Origin: CAYLJJ01 sp964384025
Lineage (GTDB): Bacteria > Myxococcota_A > Bradymonadia > UBA7976 > UBA1532
Length of the DNA: 7,467 bases
Direction: 5' to 3'
Assembly: GCA_964384025.1 (NCBI GenBank)
Contig: CAYLJJ010000173.1
Location: 1-7,467, forward strand
Shown piece by piece: positions 1 to 6,743 of the stretch (within the stretch, counting starts at the first letter, position 1; each line of letters starts with the position of its first letter). Under the pieces are notes generated by a model that searched no databases, was not told where the DNA came from, and saw only the letters and a list, made by a program, of their open reading frames with translations. Made by a program: the position numbers and the translations under genes.

Positions 1-795
<795 letters not shown>

Positions 796-797
796 AG

Positions 798-1073
798 CTA
801 CTCCAGATCATGCAAGCTCCTTCCTTTGAAGTGCCGCTCAAAGCAGCCAGGGCAGATGAGCTGCTCTTTGACGATGGCTGTCCCAAGGCCACCGACATCG
901 GTCTCTTTATGCCGCCTTTTGCGAAGAGAGAGCCTCGTCTTCCCATCTTTTCCAGAGGGTTCGGTGAGGGCATTGAGACGTTTGGGGTGATGACAGGCGC
1001 GTGTCTCCACGGCCAAGCGATACGCGGGCATCCGTGGAGGGCTGATCTCTCCACAAAGCTCACAACGATACAT
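798..1073 (-). CDS. Small protein with two CxxC zinc-ribbon knuckles
   Basis: A 91-residue protein starting MYRCELCGE. It has C4-x2-C7 near the N-terminus and C74-PG-C77 near the C-terminus. These two knuckles probably hold one zinc ion in a zinc-ribbon or rubredoxin-like fold. Between them lies a basic, polar stretch (R/K-rich, residues 25-60). From memory, similar short proteins starting with a CxxCG knuckle followed by a PP...R motif occur in myxobacteria, without assigned function. Upstream in frame there is a stop before any other ATG, so ATG 1073 is the likely start, although no clear Shine-Dalgarno precedes it. The stop lies 2 bp from the stop of the convergent glycine-rich gene. The overlapping plus-strand ORF lacks any such motif and was rejected. 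Role unknown; nucleic-acid or protein binding is possible. Confidence 0.72.
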   Translation of the reverse strand: MYRCELCGEISPPRMPAYRLAVETRACHHPKRLNALTEPSGKDGKTRLSLRKRRHKETDVGGLGTAIVKEQLICPGCFERHFKGRSLHDLE

Positions 1074-1087
1074 GATAAACAGCCGGA

Positions 1088-1251
1088 CTCAGCGATAACG
1101 CTGAGGACCCTGTGGGGGGCTGCCATTCCCACAGGCGTAATGACCTCCAACATGGAGGTGATTCAAAGTAGCGGGTCGTTCCAGAGGCCGCAAGGGCGAA
1201 TCTGGACGCTCATCAAAATCCCTGACAGAGGCTAAAGAGATGACGATCTCT
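1088..1251. other. Cluster of five stem-loops in the 1074-1329 divergent intergenic region
   Basis: The 256-bp space between divergent genes has no convincing ORF but five perfect inverted repeats. They are 1088-1105 (7 bp, 4-nt loop), 1109-1135 (8 bp, 11-nt loop), 1143-1159 (7 bp, 3-nt loop), 1180-1206 (6 bp, with an inner pairing and a GCAA-type loop on the plus strand) and 1236-1251 (6 bp, 4-nt loop). It could be a structured leader or small RNA. On the plus strand it would be a long leader of the cysteine-repeat gene, and on the minus strand the leader of the CxxC gene. The GCAA loop weakly favours plus. A weak sigma70-like -10 (TAAAAT, 1267-1272) lies just downstream. No known RNA family recognised. 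Confidence 0.4.
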
Positions 1252-1329
1252 CCAGCTGAGGAATAATAAAATGCAACCTCTCTCCTCCAGGAGTGTTTGG
1301 GTTGATATCTCATCAAGAAAGGAGCGCAT

Positions 1330-1997
1330 ATGCGCCTGTTCCTCCTCAGCCTGTTCCTCCTCCCCAACTTCGCTCACTCCAAGCCCGGTCCCTGCCGAGC
1401 GGATATTGAGAAGTTCTGCCACAACGTCAAGCCGGGAGGAGGGCGCATCGTCCAGTGCCTCAAGGTGCATAAGGAGGAGCTGAGCCCTGCTTGTAAGAAG
1501 CGGGGCAAAAAGCTTCGGGCGGGTGGCAAGAGAGCCCACGCCGCTTGCAAAGCGGATATTGAGAAGTTCTGCCACAACGTCAAGCCGGGAGGAGGGCGCA
1601 TCATCNNNNNNNNNNNNNNNNNNNNNNNNNNNNNNNNNNNNNNNNNNNNNNNNNNNNNNNNNNNNNNNNNNNNNNNNNNNNNNNNNNNNNNNNNNNNNNN
1701 NNNNNAGCGGATATTGAGAAGTTCTGCCACAACGTCAAGCCGGGAGGAGGGCGCATCATCCAGTGCCTCAAGACGCATCAGGCTGAGCTGAGCCCTGCCT
1801 GTAAGCAGCAAGGCAAGAAGTTCAACAAGATGAAGGGCGCTCTTAAAGCTGCCTGTGGTGCCGATGTGGAGCGCCTCTGTCCTCAGGTGAAACCCGGTGG
1901 AGGGCGTATCCTCCAGTGTCTTCGAGAGCAGAAGGAGCAGCTCTCTCAAAGCTGCCGTGAGTTTGCCCAAAGAAGGCGCAAAAGGTTGAAGAAGTAG
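1330..1997 (+). CDS. Exported cysteine-rich repeat (GLG1-type) protein, interrupted by assembly gap
   Basis: ATG 1330 follows a good Shine-Dalgarno (AAAGGAG, 1318-1324, 5-nt spacer). Residues 1-17 form a signal peptide (MRLFLLSLFLLPNFAHS) with likely cleavage after AHS. The mature part is built of 51-residue units with cysteines at unit positions 1, 9, 22 and 34. The pattern is C-x-ADIEKFC-x-NVKPGGGRI-x-QCL, then LSPAC. This matches the cysteine-rich repeat family (Pfam PF00839) named for the animal Golgi protein GLG1/ESL-1 and also found in bacteria. The final unit ends in a basic tail (RRRKRLKK). Export and paired cysteines suggest a disulfide-bonded periplasmic or secreted protein; function unknown. 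The 100-N gap breaks the frame: codons before it start at positions of remainder 1 (mod 3), those after it at remainder 0. Collapsing the duplicated 55-mer restores one frame with three units, about 170 residues. The lipoprotein gene follows 45 bp later and may share its transcript. Confidence 0.85.
1398..1760 (+). repeat. Near-identical 55-bp repeat copies within 153-bp coding units
   Basis: The same 55 bp, starting AGCGGATATTGAG, occurs at 1398-1452, 1551-1605 and 1706-1760. The last two are identical and border the N gap; the first differs at one base (catcGtc against catcAtc). The first two copies start 153 bp apart, exactly 51 codons. This conservation at DNA level implies recent unit duplication or gene conversion, and explains why assembly failed here. 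Confidence 0.95.
1606..1705. other. 100-N scaffold gap
   Basis: Exactly 100 N, a conventional placeholder length. The 55 bp immediately left and right are identical, as expected when contigs from a k=55 de Bruijn graph end at a shared k-mer. The true length is therefore unknown. It may be negative (the two flanks being one copy) or include further 153-bp units. Confidence 0.97.
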
Positions 1998-2042
1998 AAG
2001 CCAGGAATATCCCTTGCTTGAGTCTCCTCTTGGAGGCCCAAA

Positions 2043-3227
2043 ATGTTAAAGAAAAGCCACACTTTTACTCTCACTCTCCTCTCTCTTCTGCTCGTCGCCT
2101 GCGATAAGCGACCCTATGAAGAACATTTCTATCCTCCAACGGCTGTCGTAGATCAGGGTTTCCTCCCTGGAGAGGTTTTGATCTGTTCCAATGTTGCTCT
2201 TGAGCATTGGGACTATCTCTACGATGGATCAGATCGCCTAAGCCAAATCTTAAGCTCTCGGTCCGGTCCTGAGATCTTTGAGTACAGCGAGGCAGGAGAT
2301 GTTGAGGGGTCTTGGCTATTGAGGCGTTTTGAAAGAGAGGAACTCTCTCTTCAGTTGAGTTGGGATCGAGAAAAACAGCTCCTGAGCCGGGTGCTCAGCG
2401 TCGGCTCAAGGGAGAACCGCTGGCTCTTTGAACGTCATGAAGAGGAGCTGATCCTCCACGTAGATCTGGATCCCGAGCTGCTCCTCTCTGAGCTGGAGAT
2501 CTCTCTGGCTCCCAGCCTGCCTCCCCAACTGGACGCCAGCTTTAGGTTGCCTATGAATCTCAATATCCTCCTGCTCCTCTTCGTTGAGCAGAACGCAGAG
2601 GAGCGCCTCCTCTTCTCAGAGCGTCAGCGTCTGGATGAACAGGGATCCATCAAGGCCCTGGAGTGGGATCTTGCTGAGGATGGAGTGGTGGATGCCCGTT
2701 GTTTGATCAGCAAAGAGGGAGAGCGCGAGCTGCGGCGCTGTGAGGGTTTGGGTGAAGATTATGTGCACTGGACTGAGCATGATTCTCAGGGACGGCTCCT
2801 GGAGCAGAGAGACTTTGAAGGTCTGCACCGCTACGAGTACCTGGAAGAGGGGATCCTCAAGGAGGAGCATGAGCTGGTCGAGGAGGAGATCGAGCTGCTG
2901 CGCTTGATCACTCGAACCCCCGTGCAGATCCTGATCCGTGATGATCTTCACCGGAACGGCAGCATCGACCGGAGCACCCTCATCCAGCTCAACGCTCATG
3001 GAGAGCGGGTCCGCAAACAGGAGGATCACAATATGGACACCCTCCCCGATTGGCAGAAGATCTACAGCTATGATGAAGAGGGGCGCAGGCGCTATGAGGA
3101 GCGTGATCAGACAATGGATGGATCCCCTGATCAGCGCTGGGATTATCGTTGGGATGGCGATCTTCTTGTGCGAGAGATCCGCAGCGAGCCTGCGGCTCCT
3201 CACTGCGTGGAAGAGCTGGGGCTTTAG
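2043..3227 (+). CDS. Lipoprotein with 27-residue Asp/Gly repeats
   Basis: A 394-residue protein starting at ATG 2043 after GGAGG (2032-2036). Residues 1-20 form a lipoprotein signal with lipobox LVAC, so Cys20 is the lipidated residue and Asp21 follows it. In enterobacteria Asp at +2 retains lipoproteins in the inner membrane; whether that rule holds here is unknown. The mature part is strongly acidic and Leu/Glu-rich, with RHS/YD-like phrases (YDGSDRL, HDSQGRL, YDEEGRR). Residues 300-380 are three consecutive 27-residue units with the pattern D-x3-[N/D]-G-x2-D, then G about eleven residues later, although unit 2 lacks the Gly of the loop. A degenerate unit is at 207-232. The Asp/Asn-rich loops could bind Ca2+. 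It lies 45 bp after the cysteine-repeat gene and its stop overlaps the stop of the convergent BtpA-family gene by 4 bp. No enzyme motif seen; an envelope protein of unknown role. Confidence 0.85.
   Translation: MLKKSHTFTLTLLSLLLVACDKRPYEEHFYPPTAVVDQGFLPGEVLICSNVALEHWDYLYDGSDRLSQILSSRSGPEIFEYSEAGDVEGSWLLRRFEREELSLQLSWDREKQLLSRVLSVGSRENRWLFERHEEELILHVDLDPELLLSELEISLAPSLPPQLDASFRLPMNLNILLLLFVEQNAEERLLFSERQRLDEQGSIKALEWDLAEDGVVDARCLISKEGERELRRCEGLGEDYVHWTEHDSQGRLLEQRDFEGLHRYEYLEEGILKEEHELVEEEIELLRLITRTPVQILIRDDLHRNGSIDRSTLIQLNAHGERVRKQEDHNMDTLPDWQKIYSYDEEGRRRYEERDQTMDGSPDQRWDYRWDGDLLVREIRSEPAAPHCVEELGL
2940..3182 (+). repeat. Three 27-residue (81-bp) protein repeats
   Basis: Residues 300-326, 327-353 and 354-380 of the lipoprotein align without gaps. 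Each carries an Asp loop (RNGSID, NMDTLPD, TMDGSPD) and a turn (AHGER, EEGRR, DGDLL). They have diverged at DNA level, unlike the cysteine-repeat gene next door, so they are an old duplication. Confidence 0.7.
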
Positions 3228-4003
3228 GTGAGGCAAGCCTTCAAAAGTTTAACACGCTCAAGATCTACGGGCCTACGCCAATCCCCTTCCTCCTTAAGCC
3301 AACTCCCCACGATCAGCGCCTGAGCCTCCTGAGCGAGGCTCCTTGCATCCTTGGGACTCACCCCTGAACCCACCACCACCGGGAGCCCAGCGCTCTTGGC
3401 GGCGCGTAGATCCATCAGTGAGGTGGCCGCGCCGGTCTCTGAACCTGTGATGATAAGAGCCTCAGCGCCGCAGAAAGCATGGCCCCGCGCCAGCTCCTCC
3501 AAGCTAAGATCTCCTGTCGAAGCGTGGGCAGCATGTTTCTTCTTTACATCAGCCCAGATCGCCACTTCATCAGCGCCTAGGGCGCGGCGAGCGCGCAGCA
3601 AGGGTCCTGCGCAAGCCTGTAACCAGCCCTCATCTGCGATATGAGCATAGGCATAGGCTTCGACCCGAATAAAGGAGGCGCCGGTCACCAAGGCCACGCT
3701 CAGCGCCTCCCGGTTGGCTCCAGCCAGAATCTGAAGCCCTGTAGGCGCCCCCAAAGCGATCACTTGAGCGGTGGCCAGGGTCATAGCAGCGACTGTCTCT
3801 GGAGAAATCTCAGCGCGGAGGTAGGGCAGATCTCCCATGTTCTCAACGATAAGAGCGTCACAGCCTCCCTGTAGGAGACGTTCAGCGTCTCTCTGAGCCG
3901 AGCTCAAAATCTCCTCCATATCTCCTGCCCAGCCAGGGCTGCCAGGGAGGGGAGGAAGATGAACCATGCCGATGAGAGCGCAGCGTGTGGATGAGAGCTT
4001 CAT
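3224..4003 (-). CDS. btpA: BtpA family TIM-barrel protein
   Basis: A 259-residue protein with the hallmarks of the BtpA family (Pfam PF03437). These are GMVHLPPLPGSP (12-23), ENMGDLPY (54-61), LAGANREAL (93-101), FIRVEAYAYAHIADEG (111-126), KKKHAAH (154-160), ITGSETG (185-191) and GSGVSPKDA (212-220), with VGSWLK (232-237) near the C-terminal phosphate-binding end of a TIM barrel. The family is named for a cyanobacterial factor needed for stable photosystem I, but it is widespread in non-photosynthetic bacteria. It is probably a nucleotide- or sugar-related enzyme of unknown reaction, so the photosystem name should not be read as a function here. ATG 4003 gives the family's usual short N-terminal extension; no good Shine-Dalgarno precedes it. 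A -10-like TATATT lies on the minus strand at 4042-4037. The gene is convergent with the lipoprotein, with overlapping stops. Confidence 0.93.
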   Translation of the reverse strand: MKLSSTRCALIGMVHLPPLPGSPGWAGDMEEILSSAQRDAERLLQGGCDALIVENMGDLPYLRAEISPETVAAMTLATAQVIALGAPTGLQILAGANREALSVALVTGASFIRVEAYAYAHIADEGWLQACAGPLLRARRALGADEVAIWADVKKKHAAHASTGDLSLEELARGHAFCGAEALIITGSETGAATSLMDLRAAKSAGLPVVVGSGVSPKDARSLAQEAQALIVGSWLKEEGDWRRPVDLERVKLLKACLT

Positions 4004-4125
4004 GGCCGAAGGATGGGGGCTTACTGAGCCGCTCGCAATATAGTCACTGGATTTTGAAGGCCGAAACCCTCAGAATGCGTCCCGAAAATGAACCCGCTGG
4101 CCCTCAACGCTCAGCAAAAATCATC

Positions 4126-4133
4126 AAAGGAGG
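4126..4133 (+). promoter_or_regulatory. Strong Shine-Dalgarno selecting a TTG start
   Basis: AAAGGAGG with a 5-nt spacer to TTG at 4139. The in-frame ATG at 4088 has no recognisable ribosome-binding site, so this sequence decides the start of the small charged protein. Confidence 0.7.
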
Positions 4134-4138
4134 CTATT

Positions 4139-4360
4139 TTGGCCAAAGCCAGACCAACGATCACAAAGCGCCTGAGGGAGAAAGCTAGGCTGGAGAAGCG
4201 CCTTCGCAAAGCGGAGCGCAAAGCGGAGCGGGAGGCGAAGCTGGAGGAGGAGAGAGAGGAGCTTCTTCAGTCGGAAGAGGTCACTGAAGGAGATGACCCC
4301 GATCTCGCTGGGATTGTCCCTGGTCCTCAGAAACCCATCTGGATGGATGGAGATTACTGA
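4139..4360 (+). CDS. Small charged coiled-coil protein, TTG start
   Basis: From TTG 4139 the protein has 73 residues and starts (M)AKARPTITKRLREKA. It continues as a Lys/Arg/Glu-rich helix, probably a coiled coil, to about residue 48. It ends with an acidic linker and the motif DPDLAGIVPGPQ. From memory, short bacterial proteins with an [AK]-x-RPT-x-x-KR start and a basic helix are common, and myxobacterial members carry a similar DPD..G..PGPQ tail; none has a known role. An in-frame ATG at 4088 would add 17 residues (90 in total) but lacks a Shine-Dalgarno, and the KRL-type helix starts after the TTG. It is divergent from the btpA-family gene across a short spacer (4004-4138) and convergent with sod, with 16 bp between stops. 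The basic helix might bind RNA or ribosomes; this is inference. Confidence 0.75.
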   Translation: MAKARPTITKRLREKARLEKRLRKAERKAEREAKLEEEREELLQSEEVTEGDDPDLAGIVPGPQKPIWMDGDY

Positions 4361-4370
4361 TCAGGGTTTC
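4330..4370. terminator. Possible weak bidirectional stem between convergent genes
   Basis: GAAACCC (4330-4336) pairs perfectly with GGGTTTC (4364-4370) around a 27-nt loop, spanning the stop of the small charged gene and nearly reaching the stop of sod. There is no U-tract and the loop is long, so terminator function is doubtful. A tighter GCCCAG/CTGGGC pairing lies inside the last codons of sod. Confidence 0.2.
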
Positions 4371-4376
4371 GGAGAA

Positions 4377-4961
4377 TCAGGTTGCCCAGTTCTGGGCCAC
4401 AAACTCCCAATTCACCAAGCTCCAGAAGGCTTTGATGTAGGCAGGTCGAGCGTTGCGATAATCGACGTAGTAGGCATGCTCCCAAACATCACAAGTCATC
4501 AGAGGGTAAAAGCCCTCGGTCATGGGGTTGGCGGCGTTGGAGGTGGAGAGGATCGAGAGGGCGCCCGATCCATCTTTAACCAGCCAAGCCCAACCTGAGC
4601 CAAAGGTCCCCGCCGCTACAGCAGAGAACTGTTCTTTAAAACTCTCAAAGCTGCCAAAGCTGGCCTTAATCGCCTCAGCCAGATCTCCCTCTGGGGCACC
4701 ACCGCCCTCAGGGCTCATGCAGTTCCAATAGAAGCTGTGGTTCCAAACCTGGGCGGCGTTGTTAAAGAGCCCGCCACTGCTGCTCTTGATGATCTCCTCT
4801 AAGCTCTTCTCAGCCAGAGAGGGATCCTGCTCGACGAAGCCGTTAAGCTTGTTGACATAGCCCTGATGATGCTTGCCATGGTGGTAGTCCAGGGTCTCAG
4901 CGGAGATGTGGGGGCTCAGGGCATCTTTGCTGTAGGGCAGGGCAGGAAGTTGGAAGCTCAT
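4377..4961 (-). CDS. sodB: Superoxide dismutase, Fe type (SodB family)
   Basis: A 194-residue protein of normal bacterial Fe/Mn-SOD length. It converts superoxide to O2 and H2O2; no signal peptide is visible, so it should be cytoplasmic. Metal ligands are His27 (in TLDYHHGKHHQGYV), His75 (in AAQVWNHSFYWNC), and Asp158 and His162 (in DVWEHAYYVDYRNARP). Gln71 in the AAQVWNH motif is the position that donates the active-site glutamine in Fe-SODs; Mn-SODs place it at the later GSGWAW motif, where this protein reads GTFGSGW. Hence the Fe-type call, although cambialistic use cannot be excluded. ATG 4961 follows GGAGAG and the protein starts MSFQLPALPY as SODs do; the reading frame extends further upstream through the promoter but that part is not family-like. 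A sigma54 promoter and three operator sites precede it. The H2O2 it makes is the substrate of the peroxiredoxin encoded across the regulator. Confidence 0.97.
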   Translation of the reverse strand: MSFQLPALPYSKDALSPHISAETLDYHHGKHHQGYVNKLNGFVEQDPSLAEKSLEEIIKSSSGGLFNNAAQVWNHSFYWNCMSPEGGGAPEGDLAEAIKASFGSFESFKEQFSAVAAGTFGSGWAWLVKDGSGALSILSTSNAANPMTEGFYPLMTCDVWEHAYYVDYRNARPAYIKAFWSLVNWEFVAQNWAT

Positions 4962-5040
4962 CGTTCTCTCCAAAAAAATGTATCGTCTCAGATGGGGGCT
5001 CTCAGAGGGGAGAAGCCACACTGCTCGTTGTCCTTGATTC

Positions 5041-5058
5041 TGCAAAGGCCAGACCGAG
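5041..5058 (-). promoter_or_regulatory. Sigma54 promoter of sod
   Basis: On the minus strand the sequence reads CTCGGTCTGGCCTTTGCA, with GG (5055-5054), exactly 10 nt, then GC (5043-5042), the invariant -24/-12 spacing of sigma54 promoters. The predicted start is near 5030, giving a leader of about 69 nt. The core GGTCTG-x-CC-x-TTGC is shared with the promoter before the peroxiredoxin gene. A sigma54-dependent activator is encoded next door. Confidence 0.72.
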
Positions 5059-5098
5059 AACTCAAGACGATTCTCTGCCCATAGACAGAGGTTGAGAG

Positions 5099-5149
5099 AC
5101 GAGATATCGTTAAATGTTGACGAGATATCGTCTCTCAACGAGATCTCGT
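5099..5149. promoter_or_regulatory. Three-site enhancer between sod and the activator gene
   Basis: Two identical ACGAGATATCGT sites (5099-5110, 5120-5131) and a fully palindromic ACGAGATCTCGT (5138-5149), with centres 21 and 18 bp apart. Relative to the predicted sod start they are at about -75, -96 and -114, the usual distance for sigma54 upstream activating sequences. The last site ends 25 bp before the activator's ATG, so binding may also repress the activator's own promoter. Sites 1 and 2 are part of a larger inverted repeat. Confidence 0.75.
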
Positions 5150-5174
5150 CCTGAGCGATTCTGGGAGAGTCTTT

Positions 5175-6743
5175 ATGGTCAGCCCTCTGGATCTCACTGT
5201 AGATCTTAAGGAGCTCGCTGAGCTTGCCGTCCAGCCTGAGGATATCGACGCCCTCTTGGGTCATGCCCTGGAGGCGATGGCGAGCCTGATCCCCTACGAT
5301 CTAGCGACAGTACTTCAGCTGGAGGGAGAGCGCCTCTCTGTGCGAGTCGCTCGGGGTGGCTTGGCCGGTGCTCAGCTTCGCAGACACCACATCGATCTGG
5401 AACATTTTCCCACCATCAAACAGGTCCTGGAGAGCCGCCAGCCTATGGCTCTCTTGGAGCACCACCATGCTTCAGAAGAGGGAGACACCTTCGCGGGGGT
5501 TCTAGAGCTGCCCGATGGGCACTCCTGTATGTTGATCCCTCTCCACGCCGCTGGACGAGACTTTGGGGTGATGAGCTTTGATCGGAATCACTGTGAACCC
5601 TATGAGCTGCGTCTGGTGAAGCTGGCGGGGGTCTATGGTCAGGTGGTGGCCCTGGCTCTCCATCTGGCTCGTCAAACCCTGCTTCTTCACCGCCACGGTC
5701 GTCAGCTCGCCGAGCAGAATCGACTGTTGCGCAGTCACGATCATAAGAACAGCGCGATCAAGCAGCTTGAGAACACTCGCTCCCCTTTGATGATCGAGCT
5801 TTTGAGGATGGCGCGGCAGGCCGCTGTCAGTGAGGTCCCGGTGCTCATTGGCGGGGAGACTGGGACAGGCAAAGAGATCCTCGCCAACGCCATCCATTTT
5901 TGGAGCACCCGCGCTTCGAAGCCTTTTGTAGCCCTCAACTGCACCGCTCTACCCGAGGCTCTCATCGAGAGTGAGCTCTTTGGGCACCTCAAAGGGGCCT
6001 TCTCTGGGGCGCTCTCCCAGCGCCTGGGGCGCTTCGCCACCGCCAATGGAGGCACCCTCTTCCTAGACGAGATCGGAGACCTGCCTCTCAAGGCTCAGGC
6101 GAAGCTCCTGCGGGTCTTACAGGAGGGCACCTTTGAGCCGGTGGGCGCTGATCGCAGCGTCCGGGTAGATGTACGCATCGTCGCCGCCACCCATCGAGAT
6201 CTTCAGGTAGCAGTCCAGGAGGGGAGATTTAGAGAGGATCTCTTCTACCGCCTCAATGTCTTTCCCCTAAAGTTGCCCCCCCTGCGAGCGCGGCCTGAAG
6301 ATCTTCCTCTCATTGCTGAGCGCTTCTTAGAGCGCCTAAGCAGAGAGCGGGGGCGGGGACCTTGGCAGCTCCCTGCACGAGCCCTCAGGGAGCTGGAGCA
6401 GCACCCTTGGCCAGGCAATATCCGAGAGCTGATCAACCTTTTAGAGCGCGCTACAATCCTCAAAGCTGAGGGTCTCTTAGAGCTGCGCTTAGAGTCAAAG
6501 CGAGAGAGACCGATTCAGAAGTCCAGCTCCAAAGAGCTCAAGATGATCAGCTTGGCCGAGAATGAGCGCAGGCATATCACCGCAGTGCTGCACGCCGTAG
6601 GTTTTAAGATCTCAGGTCGAGGAGGCGCTGCTGAGGTCCTGGGGCTCAAGGCCACTACCCTTCACAGCCGGATGAGCCGTTTGGGGATCGACCGTCGCGC
6701 GCTCCTCCTTCAGAGCCACCAACACGAAATATCAAGGGCTTGA
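5175..6743 (+). CDS. NorR-like sigma54-dependent activator (GAF-AAA+-Fis)
   Basis: A 522-residue enhancer-binding protein; ATG 5175 follows GGGAGA. Residues about 25-165 are a GAF sensor domain. Residues about 200-435 are the AAA+ sigma54-activating domain, with Walker A GGETGTGKE (226-234), sigma54-contact loop GAFSGA (274-279, usual form GAFTGA), Walker B GGTLFLDEI (292-300), arginine-finger region RFREDLFYRL (351-360) and sensor II GNIRE (414-418). Residues about 463-509 are a Fis-type helix-turn-helix (GGAAEVLGLKATTLHSRMSRLGI) that looks closer to FhlA than to NorR. The GAF domain aligns with NorR without gaps around D104, H116, C118 and D136, matching the NorR iron-centre residues D99, H111, C113 and D131, with Glu101 at the place of D96. 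There is no receiver domain, so no partner kinase is expected. Three-site arrays with the same motif precede both sod and prx and are its likely targets. The inducer is inferred to be an oxidant or NO. It could be named norR-like, but its targets are not NO reductase genes. Confidence 0.93.
   Translation: MVSPLDLTVDLKELAELAVQPEDIDALLGHALEAMASLIPYDLATVLQLEGERLSVRVARGGLAGAQLRRHHIDLEHFPTIKQVLESRQPMALLEHHHASEEGDTFAGVLELPDGHSCMLIPLHAAGRDFGVMSFDRNHCEPYELRLVKLAGVYGQVVALALHLARQTLLLHRHGRQLAEQNRLLRSHDHKNSAIKQLENTRSPLMIELLRMARQAAVSEVPVLIGGETGTGKEILANAIHFWSTRASKPFVALNCTALPEALIESELFGHLKGAFSGALSQRLGRFATANGGTLFLDEIGDLPLKAQAKLLRVLQEGTFEPVGADRSVRVDVRIVAATHRDLQVAVQEGRFREDLFYRLNVFPLKLPPLRARPEDLPLIAERFLERLSRERGRGPWQLPARALRELEQHPWPGNIRELINLLERATILKAEGLLELRLESKRERPIQKSSSKELKMISLAENERRHITAVLHAVGFKISGRGGAAEVLGLKATTLHSRMSRLGIDRRALLLQSHQHEISRA

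Noticed and set aside
810..1235. 141-codon plus-strand ORF opposite the CxxC protein
   Set aside because: It has no motif, and its reading mirrors the minus-strand gene, which has paired CxxC knuckles and a neat convergent end.
1302..1313. TTGATATCTCAT, a 9/12 match to the ACGAGATATCGT operator (reverse orientation), before the cysteine-repeat gene
   Set aside because: It is a single site only 17 bp from the start codon, with no sigma54 promoter between it and the gene. The GATATC core is partly palindromic and can arise by chance.
1089..1367. 92-codon minus-strand ORF across the divergent intergenic region
   Set aside because: It overlaps the signal-peptide start of the cysteine-repeat gene, its sequence resembles no family, and the stem-loops account for the region better.
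1398..1760. CRISPR-like repeats
   Set aside because: The repeats are in-frame coding units of 153 bp with no variable spacers of uniform size and no cas genes nearby.
2616..3236. 206-codon minus-strand ORF inside the lipoprotein gene
   Set aside because: It is a shadow of a Leu/Glu/Asp-rich coding sequence; the plus frame has a lipobox, Shine-Dalgarno and repeats.
5117..5145. TTGACG as a sigma70 -35 box for the activator gene
   Set aside because: The hexamer 17 bp downstream (GAGATC) is a poor -10. The TTGACG overlaps an operator, so its resemblance to a -35 box is not independent evidence.
4962..5264. N-terminal extension of SOD to an upstream ATG at 5264
   Set aside because: It would cover the sigma54 promoter, the operators and the start of the divergent activator. 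SODs begin at the MSFQLPALPY position, which has its own ribosome-binding site.
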